From Phycisphaeraceae bacterium (GTDB lineage Bacteria > Planctomycetota > Phycisphaerae > Phycisphaerales > UBA1924), in NCBI GenBank assembly GCA_019636535.1, contig JAHBXK010000005.1, forward strand, positions 1 through 64,000: a DNA stretch of 64,000 nt, written 5' to 3'. The notes beneath the pieces are model-generated. The model searched no databases. It worked only from the letters and a program-made list of their open reading frames with translations, and had not been told where the DNA came from. Both the position numbers and the translations under genes were made by a program. This document shows positions 45,106-54,233 of the stretch, piece after piece; the stretch's first letter is position 1; each line of letters starts with the position of its first letter.

Positions 45106-45328
45106 GCCGCGACTCCCTCCGGTCCTTCTCGACAGCGTGCACCATCCGCTCCCGCGAACGATATCGACACAATCCCGCCCGCCCGGGAGGGCTGCGCGAC
45201 GCGCCGCCGTGCGGGATTCCTCGTCACGATCACCGCATAAACTCAATGATAACAGATATTTACGAGATCGGGCACCCCCGCTCCCGTCCGTTGCCGCGCA
45301 CCACCCCCACACCTACGCTTCCCTCCCT

Positions 45329-46222
45329 ATGGGCAAGACCCGCGAGATCAAGAAGCGCATCAAGGCCGTCGGCAACATCCGCCGAATCACCAAGACGATG
45401 CAGATGATCGCCACGAGCAAGTTCGCGCGCGCCCAGCAGCGCGCCACCGCGACCAAGCCGTACACCGAGGGGGTCTTCGAGCTCGTCCGCCAGATCGCCG
45501 CCGCCTCCAGCGCCTCCCACCCGCTCCTCACCGGCCCGACCGAGAAGCCCAGGTTCGAGCCCAAGCCCCTCACGCTCATCATCACCTCCGACCGCGGCCT
45601 CTGCGGACCCTACAACGGCTCGGTGCTGCGCACCGCCATGGCCTTCTTGCGCGAGAACCCCGCCGCGAAGGCCGGCGTCATCGAACTCGTCGGCAAGAAG
45701 GGCGCCGGCTTCATGCGCTTCGCCGGGATCGAGCCGAGCGAACAGCACCAGTTCGGCGACAAGGTCGGCCTCGAGACCATCGAGGGCCTCGCCCAGTCCT
45801 ACATGGACCGCTTCATCGCGGGCGAAGTCTCCGTCGTCAACGTCATCTACATGCGCTTCATCTCCGCCGGCCGCCAGCGCCCGGAGATCATGCAACTCCT
45901 CCCGCTCAAGCCGACCAAGCGCGAGGCCACCCCCGGCGACAGCGACGCCGCCGCCGGCGCAAGCGTCGAGTACGAGTTCAGCCCCCGCGCTGAGCAACTC
46001 TTGGGCAGCCTGCTCCCCGCCGCCGTCAAGTCCACGCTCCTTCAGGCCTTCAACGACGCCATCGTCTCCGAACACGTGGCGCGCATGGTCGCCATGAAGG
46101 CCGCCACCGACAACGCCGGCAAGATGGGCAAGCGACTGACGCGCCAGTTCAACCGCGCCAGGCAGTCGCAGATCACCACCGAACTCACCGAGATCATCTC
46201 CGGTGCTGCCGCGCTCAACTGA
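45329..46222 (+). CDS. atpG: ATP synthase gamma subunit
   Basis: 297 residues from ATG at 45329 (MGKTREIKKRIKAVGNIRRI). The N-terminal helix (IRRITKTMQMIATSKFARAQ), the central TSDRGLCGPYNG and the C-terminal MVAMKAATDNAGKMGKRLTR are all in place, so the rotor shaft is complete. The gamma subunit normally sits between atpA and atpD; here it stands alone, with cysE diverging upstream and a convergent M16-like gene starting downstream. This breaks the usual atp operon order. Confidence 0.95.
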   Translation: MGKTREIKKRIKAVGNIRRITKTMQMIATSKFARAQQRATATKPYTEGVFELVRQIAAASSASHPLLTGPTEKPRFEPKPLTLIITSDRGLCGPYNGSVLRTAMAFLRENPAAKAGVIELVGKKGAGFMRFAGIEPSEQHQFGDKVGLETIEGLAQSYMDRFIAGEVSVVNVIYMRFISAGRQRPEIMQLLPLKPTKREATPGDSDAAAGASVEYEFSPRAEQLLGSLLPAAVKSTLLQAFNDAIVSEHVARMVAMKAATDNAGKMGKRLTRQFNRARQSQITTELTEIISGAAALN

Positions 46223-46232
46223 GCCGCGGGAC

Positions 46233-47747
46233 TCACCGCTCGAACAGCCGAACCGAGAAGCGCCCGCCCTCCCCGGCGGCGTGCTCTCGGAGCGCCCGAG
46301 CAATGTCCCCCGGCGTCAACCGCTCATAGAAGGCCCTCGCCCCGCTCAGCGCTTCGGGGTCCACGCCGCGAACCCGGCTTCGCGCCAGCACCGCCGACCA
46401 CAGCCACGGGTCACCCTCGAACGAATCGGCCTGCTCCACCAGCCGCCGAACCGCCCGCGCCAGCGCCTCGAGCGTCGGTCCGCGCTCCGCCAGATCATCC
46501 ATCACCGCAAAGGCCATCGCACTCGCCGAGTCCGCGTGCGCGAGCGGCAAACCGTTCGATGGCAACACCGCCGCAACGAACCCCGTGCCGCGGTACGCAA
46601 GCCCGGGCATCGCAACAAACTCAATCTCCGCGATCTCCGGCGGCGATGTCCACTTCGCCCCGCTCTTCTCCATCGCTGACCGGCACGCATCGGTCAACAC
46701 CATCGCCGTCGCCCGCATCAGCCTCTGCCCGCGCACGTCGCCAAAGTCGGCGCCCCGAAAGCCCACCACCACCGGCACTTTGAGATCCACATCGCCCTCG
46801 GGCGGTACTGCGCCCGGTCCTCCGCGCCCGCCATCAATCTCACGCAGGGTGCGCTGCCAGTCGTGCTCCACCGCCGGTCGATCCGCCAGTTCGCCCAGCG
46901 TTCGCGCAATCAGCCGCACCGCGTCGTCCGCCGCCATGTCGCCCGCAACGCCCACCTCGATCGGCGACGCCCTCGCCAGTCTCGCGGCCCACGCCCGCGC
47001 CTGCTCATTCGTCACCCGCAGGATCGATTCCCAACCCGGCGACTGTGCCCGCGAGTCCGGCGTGTTCCAGTGCAGCGCCGCAATCGCGGCATCCTGAACC
47101 TCGATCCGCCGCCTCTGTTTCGCATCGTCGAATATCGCCCGCAGCCGCGCACGATGCTCATCGATCATCGCGTCGTCGACCCCTCGCTCCACCGATCCCG
47201 CCCCGCGCTCGTCGCCCAGCCGACCGGACAGCCACCCGAGAGCCTCTTCGACACACACCGCCGTACCCTCGATGTGCACCAGCACCGCGTCCGGCAGCAC
47301 CAGCGACCGCACCCGCGCCCCCGCCGCTCCCGCCGCCCCCTCATCACCCTCGCACTCTTCCGCACGCTCAAACGCCCCGGCCGCCATCAGCGTCACGCCG
47401 CGCGTCTCGAACGTCTCGAATATCTCCCCACCGTTCAGCGCAACCACCACATGAACATGCCCGGGCAGCACCACGCGCCCCATCGATTCGTCGATCTTGA
47501 CGCCCGCCCTCTCCGCCGGCCGCATCTCCCGCGCGTGCACCACCACCCCGTTCCGCAACGTCGCCGAGAGCACCCCGCTCCGCATGTGCACGTGCACGTG
47601 CTCCACCAGCGGCTCCGGCGCTCCCGCGCTGGCGTTCACCTGTGCAAGCGCATCCGGCTCATTCCCCGCCACGCCACCCGCCGCCACACCCGCCAGCATC
47701 GCGACCACACCCCCGACCACCGCCGGCACGATCCACCCCCGCACCAT
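46233..47747 (-). CDS. M16-like secreted protein without the zinc motif
   Basis: 504 residues from ATG at 47747 (MVRGWIVPAVVGGVVAMLAG); a GTG at 47783 would extend the N-terminus by 12. A hydrophobic signal or anchor is followed by a two-domain layout like peptidase M16: MRSGVLSATLRNGVVVHARE at the start of the first domain and IEVGVAGDMAADDAVRLIAR and AYRGTGFVAAVLPSNG in the second half. The HxxEH zinc motif of active M16 enzymes is not found, so it is probably a non-catalytic partner or a scaffold. It lies between atpG and a lipoprotein gene. Confidence 0.7.
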   Translation of the reverse strand: MVRGWIVPAVVGGVVAMLAGVAAGGVAGNEPDALAQVNASAGAPEPLVEHVHVHMRSGVLSATLRNGVVVHAREMRPAERAGVKIDESMGRVVLPGHVHVVVALNGGEIFETFETRGVTLMAAGAFERAEECEGDEGAAGAAGARVRSLVLPDAVLVHIEGTAVCVEEALGWLSGRLGDERGAGSVERGVDDAMIDEHRARLRAIFDDAKQRRRIEVQDAAIAALHWNTPDSRAQSPGWESILRVTNEQARAWAARLARASPIEVGVAGDMAADDAVRLIARTLGELADRPAVEHDWQRTLREIDGGRGGPGAVPPEGDVDLKVPVVVGFRGADFGDVRGQRLMRATAMVLTDACRSAMEKSGAKWTSPPEIAEIEFVAMPGLAYRGTGFVAAVLPSNGLPLAHADSASAMAFAVMDDLAERGPTLEALARAVRRLVEQADSFEGDPWLWSAVLARSRVRGVDPEALSGARAFYERLTPGDIARALREHAAGEGGRFSVRLFER

Positions 47748-47919
47748 CCACAGGTTCGCGCATCTCACCGTCGCCACGCACACTCCCGAGCAGCCCGCGC
47801 TGCGCTCTCCACGCCACCCCGCCCACAGGGTCTAGCGGCTCCCGCCCCCCCGGTTGCGGCCCTCCACAAACCCGCACAGATTCTGCTCAACGCCCTCCCG
47901 CCGCCCGCTCACCACCCGC

Positions 47920-49071
47920 TCACCGCGTCGACTTCGGGTCCGCCACGATCTCCAGCGGGATCGTCCGCTCGGCCACCGCCCCGCCGCTCCCGCGATCCCG
48001 CACGATCACCTTCAGCACGTACCGCCCAACGCTCAGGTTCGCCGGCAGGTCGATCCTCTGCACGAGGTAGTAATCGCTCCGCGCGCTCCGCGCCGAGTCC
48101 TTCACCGTCTGCTCCGCCTGACGCCATTGGCGCGAGCCGTCGGCGTCGAAGTACAACTCCAGTTCCTGGCTCAACTCCACGGCGTACCGCGCGCTCCCGT
48201 CGCTGCCGCGCTCCTCGCGCTGCGCAAACCCCTTCACCTCCGTGTACACGATCATCGCCGCGGCCTTCCCCGCCAGAAACCGGTTCGCCTGGAACGGCAC
48301 GAACCGACCGAAACTCTCCACCCGGCTGCACAACTCGACCGCGCCCAGTTCCATACCTGTGCGCTGCAGCGCCGGCGACAACTGCCCCGCCGCGCTCGAG
48401 AGCGCCTGCGACAACTGCTCCGGGTTCGCCATCGCCGATTCGCTCGACCGCACGTCGCTCATCAGCCGGCGCAGCCCCTCTATCGCCGCCGCTTGCTCGC
48501 CCGGCATCCTTCGGGCCAAATCCGCCAACTGCGGCCCGCCCGCGCCCGGCTCGATCAACTCCAGCCCCACCATCGCCACGCTCTGTCGAAGCGGGCTCCA
48601 CGGCTCAACGCGAATCCGCTCCGCCAATCGGAACGCCAACTCCGCGCGCGACAGCGGCTTGTCAACGATCACCGTCTCGACTCGCCTCGGCTCCGGCGCA
48701 GGTGCCGGCGCCTCAAACTCCGGCACCGCCACGTCCCCCGCGCCCGGCCCCTGCACGTTCCTCGCCGGCGGCGTCACCGGCCGGCCACCACTCTGCCCCC
48801 CCGCGCCCGCCCCCCCGCCCGCGCTCCGGTCCACGCTCGCCTGACGCTGCCCCAGCGTGTCGTACAGCGCCTGCAGGTTCGTCGCGGCGTCCGACAGCGG
48901 CTCCTGCGCTCCTCCACTCCCGCCCCCAGCGCGCGCTGCTTCGCCGCCCCCGCTCGTCCGCCCCGACTCCGCCTTTGACCCGCCCCCGCCGCCGCACCCC
49001 GCCAGCGCTGCGCCCAACACCCCCGCCGCCGCGCCCGCAAGCCACCCCGAACGTCCGATTCCACGCATCAT
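47920..49071 (-). CDS. Lipoprotein of unknown function
   Basis: 383 residues from ATG at 49071, with AGGAGG 8 nt upstream. The lipobox is AALAGC with cysteine near residue 26, followed by a long Gly/Ser/Ala-rich linker (to about 115) and a folded region with ELAFRLAERIRVEPWSPLRQ, LADLARRMPGEQAAAIEGLR, QANRFLAGKAAAMIVYTEVK and a strand-rich end (YVLKVIVRDRGSGGAVAERT). It is expected to be anchored to the outer membrane facing the periplasm. No known family is recognised. Confidence 0.8.
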   Translation of the reverse strand: MMRGIGRSGWLAGAAAGVLGAALAGCGGGGGSKAESGRTSGGGEAARAGGGSGGAQEPLSDAATNLQALYDTLGQRQASVDRSAGGGAGAGGQSGGRPVTPPARNVQGPGAGDVAVPEFEAPAPAPEPRRVETVIVDKPLSRAELAFRLAERIRVEPWSPLRQSVAMVGLELIEPGAGGPQLADLARRMPGEQAAAIEGLRRLMSDVRSSESAMANPEQLSQALSSAAGQLSPALQRTGMELGAVELCSRVESFGRFVPFQANRFLAGKAAAMIVYTEVKGFAQREERGSDGSARYAVELSQELELYFDADGSRQWRQAEQTVKDSARSARSDYYLVQRIDLPANLSVGRYVLKVIVRDRGSGGAVAERTIPLEIVADPKSTR

Positions 49072-49211
49072 CGATGAGCCTCCTGCTCCGCCATTCCTTC
49101 CGCCGGCCTCCTGCCGACGTTCCGCAACCGTCAATCGCTCCCACCTATTTCGACCAGTCGGCGCCCGCATCGCCACACGGCTCGCGATCACCACCGTTCG
49201 CCGCGATTTCC

Positions 49212-50333
49212 TCACCGAACGCCCGTCATCCCCAGCACCAGCAACTCCAGGTTCCGCTCCGGCTCACCAAAGCCCGACTTCCCCCGCGCATCGGTGTCCA
49301 CGGCCATCTTCAACATCCGCGCGGCCCGCTCCGGCCCAACCGCCTGCGCCCGCCGGAACAGCGTCTCCACGCTCGGCCCCCACAGCCGCAGCGCGCTCAT
49401 CAACTCGCCGCGCGAGGCCCCCTGGCTCAGCCCGCGCGAAATCGTGTGCAACTTCTTAGCCGCGTCTACGCACGACCACGTGATCGGCACCGGATCGTGC
49501 CGCGAAATCTCGAGCAACTCCCGCAACTGCGCCAGCGCCCCCGGCCCGTCTCCCGCCAGCAGACGCTCCTGGATCGTCCAGAACTCGTCCTCGCGCGTCA
49601 CCCCCGTCATCTTCTGCACCAGCGCACCCGTGATCGGCTGCCCCTTGCCCCCAGCCGCCACCGCGAGTTTCTCCAACTCGCTGTCGATCCGACCAAGATC
49701 CGCCCCGACCGACTCCACCAGTAGCGCAGCGGCCTTCGCGTCGATGCTCGATCGGTGCGCGTCCTTGGCCCGCGCCACGGCCCATCGCGTCGCCTCCACT
49801 TCGTTCATCGGCTCGCACTTGACCACCAGCCCGCGCCCGCCCTCCAAGGCCTTGATCGCCTTCTCCAGGTTCCCGCCGCGCCAGATGTTGCACCGCAGCA
49901 CCAGCGTCGCCCCCTCCTCCGGCTGCGCGGCGTAATGCTCCAGCACCTCCCTCGGCGAACTCGGCGCGCTCACCCTCGCCCCCTTGCCCTTCCCCGCCGG
50001 CTTCACCGCCCCCCCTCCCCCGCCCCCGCCCCCCTCATCCTCCTCCCCTTTGAACAGCAGGTCCGCGTTCTCCACCAGCACGATCTTGTACTGGCTCATC
50101 AGCCCCATCGACCGGCACTCGTCCAGCACGTCCGCCAGAATCTTCGCACCGCCCTGCATCGCGTCGAACCGCACCGTGTCGAACCCGTCCTCGCCGTGCG
50201 CCTTCTTGAGCGCGGCCCGCAGGTTCTCCAGGCACTCGTCCTGCAAGCGCCGCTCCTTGCCGTGCAGCACCAGAAAGCGGACCTTTCCGGTCACGTCGCT
50301 CGGCGAGGCCTTGGCCGCGGCTTTGGGGGGCAT
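49212..50333 (-). CDS. holA: DNA polymerase III delta subunit
   Basis: 373 residues from ATG at 50333 (MPPKAAAKASPSDVTGKVRF). The clamp-loader pattern is RFLVLHGKERRLQDECLENL at the start, IVLVENADLLF for the Walker B region, and the C-terminal helical domain with LVESVGADLGRIDSELEKLA and RLLAGDGPGALAQLRELLE. A Gly-rich insertion (a run of eight glycines, about residues 103-110) sits in the first domain. It opens the sliding clamp in the clamp loader. The frame starting at 50486 is longer but lacks a ribosome-binding site. Confidence 0.9.
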   Translation of the reverse strand: MPPKAAAKASPSDVTGKVRFLVLHGKERRLQDECLENLRAALKKAHGEDGFDTVRFDAMQGGAKILADVLDECRSMGLMSQYKIVLVENADLLFKGEEDEGGGGGGGGAVKPAGKGKGARVSAPSSPREVLEHYAAQPEEGATLVLRCNIWRGGNLEKAIKALEGGRGLVVKCEPMNEVEATRWAVARAKDAHRSSIDAKAAALLVESVGADLGRIDSELEKLAVAAGGKGQPITGALVQKMTGVTREDEFWTIQERLLAGDGPGALAQLRELLEISRHDPVPITWSCVDAAKKLHTISRGLSQGASRGELMSALRLWGPSVETLFRRAQAVGPERAARMLKMAVDTDARGKSGFGEPERNLELLVLGMTGVR

Positions 50334-50359
50334 GGCAGCATCGTAAGCAGAAGAACCGA

Positions 50360-50377
50360 GTGTCAACAGTTTGACAC
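50360..50377. promoter_or_regulatory. Inverted repeat between holA and the radical SAM cassette
   Basis: GTGTCAA-cagt-TTGACAC is a perfect 7-bp inverted repeat in the divergent intergenic region, 27 bp upstream of holA. A second short one, GGTTCGC-tgacaa-GCGAACC, lies at 50489-50508. Either could be an operator controlling holA or the cassette. Confidence 0.5.
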
Positions 50378-50548
50378 AGCAAAGGGCCGACTCGCCCGCT
50401 GCGGGAGCCGAAGCAGATGACGCGCGCGGAGGGAGTGATAACACGCGCTCCGGCCAGTCCCTCAAGAACCGTGCAGCGGGTGACAATCCGGTTCGCTGAC
50501 AAGCGAACCACCTTGGGCCGTCGTGTTGTAGAATCTGTGGGTAACCAC

Positions 50549-51445
50549 ATGACCCTCGACCGTGACCATCCTGAGTCGATTCCCACGCTCTTCGCCGGGT
50601 TGAGTGACGCGATCACCACCCAGACGCCCAAGGACCGGCCAACTCGCCTTGGCCTGACAGTGATCGACTACAAGGAGGTCTCCGGTATTCTGACCAAGCC
50701 CAAGGGGTTCATGGCCGGATACGACTTCACGATCAACCCGTACTCGGGCTGCGCGTTCGGCTGTTCGTATTGCTATGCCGCCGCTTTCGCGAGAGACGAA
50801 GAGTCGTCCAGCAACTGGGGCCAGTGGGTCACAGTCAAGGAGAACGCCCTCGACTTGTTGCGTCGGTTGCGCCGTAATCTGTCCGGCAAGTCCATCTATA
50901 TCAGCAGCGTGACCGACCCCTACCAACCGATCGAACGGACACTCGAACTCACACGAGACATCCTGCGCGAACTGGTCCACCATAAACCGCGACTGGTGAT
51001 CCAGACCCGCAGTCCGTTGGTGGCGCGCGACATAGACCTGCTCCAACAGTTCGAGGTCGTGCAGGTCAACATGACCGTGACAACCGATGACGAGGGAGTT
51101 CGTCGCGCATTCGAGCCCGGCTGCCCTTCCAATCAGCAACGGCTCGATGGCATCGCCTTGGTCGCCGCCGCCGGTATCCAGGCGTGCATCACCATGACAC
51201 CACTCTTGCCGGTGATCGACGCGGAAGCGTTCGCAGACACTCTGCTAGCAACCGGCGTGCGTCGCTTTATCGTGCAGCCATTCCACCCCAAGAAGGGTCA
51301 GTACTCGGCCGGAACAAAGGACACGGCCATACCACTAATCAGGCGCTTTCAATGGACGCACAGTCAATACCAAGCGGTCCGAAGCGTGCTTAGCGAGAAG
51401 TTGCCGCAGCTGGGTGAAGGCAACACTGGGTTTGCGTTGGCATGA
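50549..51445 (+). CDS. Radical SAM protein, SplB/Rv2578c-like
   Basis: 298 residues from ATG at 50549; a longer ATG at 50417 starts in DNA with lower coding bias. The 4Fe-4S motif CAFGCSYCY is at residues 68-76 (Cys68, Cys72, Cys75; C-x3-C-x2-C). YISSVTDPYQPIERTLELTR, VIQTRSPLVARDIDLLQQFE and VNMTVTTDDEGVRRAFEPGC are typical of the spore photoproduct lyase-related group. The SplB group repairs thymine dimers, but this short relative lacks the known SplB cysteine near its C-terminus, so the substrate is open. GC is near 58%, below the neighbours. It overlaps the next gene by ATGA. Confidence 0.85.
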   Translation: MTLDRDHPESIPTLFAGLSDAITTQTPKDRPTRLGLTVIDYKEVSGILTKPKGFMAGYDFTINPYSGCAFGCSYCYAAAFARDEESSSNWGQWVTVKENALDLLRRLRRNLSGKSIYISSVTDPYQPIERTLELTRDILRELVHHKPRLVIQTRSPLVARDIDLLQQFEVVQVNMTVTTDDEGVRRAFEPGCPSNQQRLDGIALVAAAGIQACITMTPLLPVIDAEAFADTLLATGVRRFIVQPFHPKKGQYSAGTKDTAIPLIRRFQWTHSQYQAVRSVLSEKLPQLGEGNTGFALA

Positions 51446-52398
51446 ACACGTTTCCATACGATTTCTTGGTGCAAACCGACCGCAGCCGGTTTCTTGCGGA
51501 AATAGTGGGCTTCAGCGCCGCGACCCGACTACGGTTACACACACCATCTGATGTATGGTCCGCCTATACTTCTTTGAGTAGTATATTTGAGAATAATCCA
51601 TTTCATGGAATTGCCCTGCCAGACTATTCCTTGCGTTCAAGTGGTCCGATGTATTCGATACTGTTTCATGGCCGGCGCCTGCACGACGCCATTTGTCATA
51701 TATACACAGCATTAAGGCATTGGCAAACTGATCGTCCGCGTGCCGTGATTGATTACGGAACGGGCACCGGTGCTGTGGTGTGGGCAATGGCGATTCTGTA
51801 TCTTTCTGGGTGTTTGCCGAAACCAAAGCGCCCACTCCAAATCGTCGCATATGACACAAGCGCGGCCATGCTTGACGAAGCCAAGGCTTTGTGGCATGAC
51901 TTTGCATGCCGCGCCTCTCGCGTTCGGGAAATGGTTGATGTGCAGTGGACGTGTGACCCGTCTGCTGATGTAAGAATCGACATTACAGATGACCCACTCG
52001 TAATATTCGCAAGCTATCCGCTGCCAAGTGCTGCACAAATAGAGTTTGATTGTCAGATTCTGTTCCGCTATGTCTCAGAGCGGGCGTGGAATCATTTTGC
52101 ACTTTGGTCTTCGCCAATGAAAATGGGGCACGATCAATTGCGACGCCATGCCGAACGCGCATTGGGGCATGGGGGTTGTAATGTGAATTTGCATCGCGAC
52201 ATTGATAGCCCATTTTGGAGAGACAAGATGGCTTGTAAAAGATGCAGGCGGTGCTTTGAGGAAGTTGTCAGGTGCTGGAAGAACGATAGTTTTCGTGCGT
52301 ACGTGCTTGGCGCGATTGACCGACGCATGGGCGATTTTAGCTGGAAGTGCACGCTGCCAAGCCACCCAATGACATGCTGGACCAACAAGAGGCGGTAA
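51442..52398 (+). CDS. Class I methyltransferase-fold protein paired with the radical SAM gene
   Basis: 318 residues. A methyltransferase-like nucleotide fold is visible: AVIDYGTGTGAVVWAMAIL (motif I, about 101-119) and IVAYDTSAAMLDEAKALWHD with an acidic position near Asp138. The later motifs are not those of a known family. A cysteine-rich patch, CKRCRRCFEEVVRC, lies near residue 263. GC is near 48-50% and codon use is very unlike the surrounding genes, indicating recent transfer. The ATGA overlap with the radical SAM gene makes co-translation likely. Modification of DNA, RNA or protein cannot be distinguished. Confidence 0.7.
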   Translation: MNTFPYDFLVQTDRSRFLAEIVGFSAATRLRLHTPSDVWSAYTSLSSIFENNPFHGIALPDYSLRSSGPMYSILFHGRRLHDAICHIYTALRHWQTDRPRAVIDYGTGTGAVVWAMAILYLSGCLPKPKRPLQIVAYDTSAAMLDEAKALWHDFACRASRVREMVDVQWTCDPSADVRIDITDDPLVIFASYPLPSAAQIEFDCQILFRYVSERAWNHFALWSSPMKMGHDQLRRHAERALGHGGCNVNLHRDIDSPFWRDKMACKRCRRCFEEVVRCWKNDSFRAYVLGAIDRRMGDFSWKCTLPSHPMTCWTNKRR

Positions 52399-52402
52399 GC
52401 GA

Positions 52403-54211
52403 GTGGTTCGCGCTAACTATTCGCGGGCCACTTTCCCAGCCGTACCCTTCCCCGTGCTCCTCCTCTCCGTCATCCAAGGCCCCGACAAGGGTCGCACCTT
52501 CCAACTCCCCGCCGATGAGCCCCAACTCATCGGCCGCTCCAGCGAGGCTCTCCCCCTCTCCGACAACACCGTCTCGCGCCGGCACGCCGAACTCACCCCC
52601 GACCGCGGCGAGTGGTTCGTCCGCGACCTCAACTCGCAGAACGGAACCCACGTCAACGGCGTCGCCATCCGCGAGCGAACCAAACTCCGGCCGGGCGATC
52701 AGGTCCGCTGCGGAAGCACCCTCTTCGTCTTCGGCGGCGGCGAGCCGCTCGACCAGCGCGAAGACCTCGACCTCGTCCGCGTCCTCCAGCCCGACCAGAT
52801 CGACGCCGAGATCGAGCGAACCCTCGCCAGCAACGACGACAGCGTCATCATGGCCGAGCCCGAGCCGCGCGCGGCCGCACTCCACCAACTCCAACTCATC
52901 TACCAACTCACCGCCCTTACCACCACCCTCACCGACCGCGACGCCCTCCTCACCGCCGTCCTCGAACTGGTCTTCAACGAGTTCAAGCCCGAACGCGGCT
53001 TCATCGTCCTCGCCGACACACCCGCCGATGCGCCCCCCGCCACGCCACTCCCCGCGCAGTTCCCGCTCCCCGAGTTCCGCACCGCCGTCGTCCGCCACCG
53101 CACACCACCCAAAGACCGCAAGGACGCGCGCATCCACGTCTCGCGCACCATCCTCCAGCACGCCTTCCGATCCGGCGAGGGTGTCCTCAGTTCAAACGCC
53201 ATGAGCGACCCGCGCTTCGCCAAGGGCGACAGCGTCCAGCAGTTCAAGATCCGCTCGGCCCTCTGCTCCCCCATCGAGTTCCAGAACCGCCGCTTCGGCG
53301 CCATCTACATCGACTCCTCCATCGCCAACTACACCTTCACCCAGGACCAGCTCTCCCTCCTCAACGCCATCGCCCGACACACCGGCCTCGCGCTCGCCAA
53401 CGCCGAGGCCTACGCCAAGAAACTCCAGACCGAGCGACTCGCCGCCGTCGGAGAGACCGTCGCCAGCCTCTCACACTCCATCAAGAACATCCTCCAGGGT
53501 CTCCGCGGCGGGGCCGACGTCGTCGACATGGGCCTCACCAAGGAAGACCTCAAGGTCGCCCGCGGCGGGTGGACCATCCTCAAACGAAACGTCGACCGCA
53601 TCATGGGCCTCACGCTCAACATGCTCGCCTACTCGCGCCAACGCACCATCGAGGCCGAACTCACACCCATCACGCCCCTGCTCGAAGAGTGCGCCCAACT
53701 CCTCTCCGATCAGTGCGCAGCGCGCCAGATCGCCATGATCCTCGACGCCGACCCCGAGATCCCACCCATCCCCCTCGACGCAGCGCTCATGCACCAGGCC
53801 GTCGTCAACCTGCTCGTCAACGCCGTCGAGGCCGTCGAGCCCGCCAAGGGCGCTGTCACCATCCGCGCGTCCTACCTCCCCGCCACCAACCCAGCCGAAC
53901 GCTCCGCCGTCCGCATCGACGTCATCGACAACGGCCCCGGCATCGCCCCCGACCGTCACGCCCGAATCTTCCAGCCCTTCCAGACCACCAAGGGCCTCCG
54001 CGGCACGGGCCTCGGCCTCGCCGTCACCAAGCGCATCATCGAAGAGCACGCCGGCAGCATCTACCTCCGCTCCGCCGAGGGCCGCGGCGCAACCTTCACC
54101 GTCCTCCTCCCCGCCGACGCCCCCGACGACGGCCGGACCATCGATCCGTCCGACACCGCGGGCGTACAGCCGCTCCCGCCCCTCGAGCCGGGCGCGCTCA
54201 ACGACCATTGA
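52403..54211 (+). CDS. FHA-GAF sensor histidine kinase
   Basis: 602 residues from GTG at 52403; a GTG at 52454 (LLLSVIQGPDKGRTFQLPAD) is the more conserved-looking start. Domains in order: FHA (about 20-115, with IGRSSEALPLSDNTVSRRHA and LNSQNGTHVNG), GAF (about 160-335), HisKA-like helix with LSHSIKNILQGLRGG (phospho-His near 355), and a HATPase with NLLVNAVEAVE (N box), DNGPGIAPD and GLRGTGLGLAVTKRIIEEH (G boxes). It should sense a phosphopeptide and a small ligand, then phosphorylate a response regulator not present here. Its first 15 codons lie at the end of the low-GC cassette, so its 5' end may have been rebuilt by the insertion. Confidence 0.85.
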   Translation: MVRANYSRATFPAVPFPVLLLSVIQGPDKGRTFQLPADEPQLIGRSSEALPLSDNTVSRRHAELTPDRGEWFVRDLNSQNGTHVNGVAIRERTKLRPGDQVRCGSTLFVFGGGEPLDQREDLDLVRVLQPDQIDAEIERTLASNDDSVIMAEPEPRAAALHQLQLIYQLTALTTTLTDRDALLTAVLELVFNEFKPERGFIVLADTPADAPPATPLPAQFPLPEFRTAVVRHRTPPKDRKDARIHVSRTILQHAFRSGEGVLSSNAMSDPRFAKGDSVQQFKIRSALCSPIEFQNRRFGAIYIDSSIANYTFTQDQLSLLNAIARHTGLALANAEAYAKKLQTERLAAVGETVASLSHSIKNILQGLRGGADVVDMGLTKEDLKVARGGWTILKRNVDRIMGLTLNMLAYSRQRTIEAELTPITPLLEECAQLLSDQCAARQIAMILDADPEIPPIPLDAALMHQAVVNLLVNAVEAVEPAKGAVTIRASYLPATNPAERSAVRIDVIDNGPGIAPDRHARIFQPFQTTKGLRGTGLGLAVTKRIIEEHAGSIYLRSAEGRGATFTVLLPADAPDDGRTIDPSDTAGVQPLPPLEPGALNDH

Positions 54212-54233
54212 ATCTCGAACCGATCTCGACCGC

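Noticed and set aside
46863-49724. 953-codon plus-strand open frame
   Set aside because: Overlaps the M16-like gene, the lipoprotein and holA in antisense, and its composition (His/Arg/Pro/Ser repeats) is the usual by-product of high GC, not a protein.
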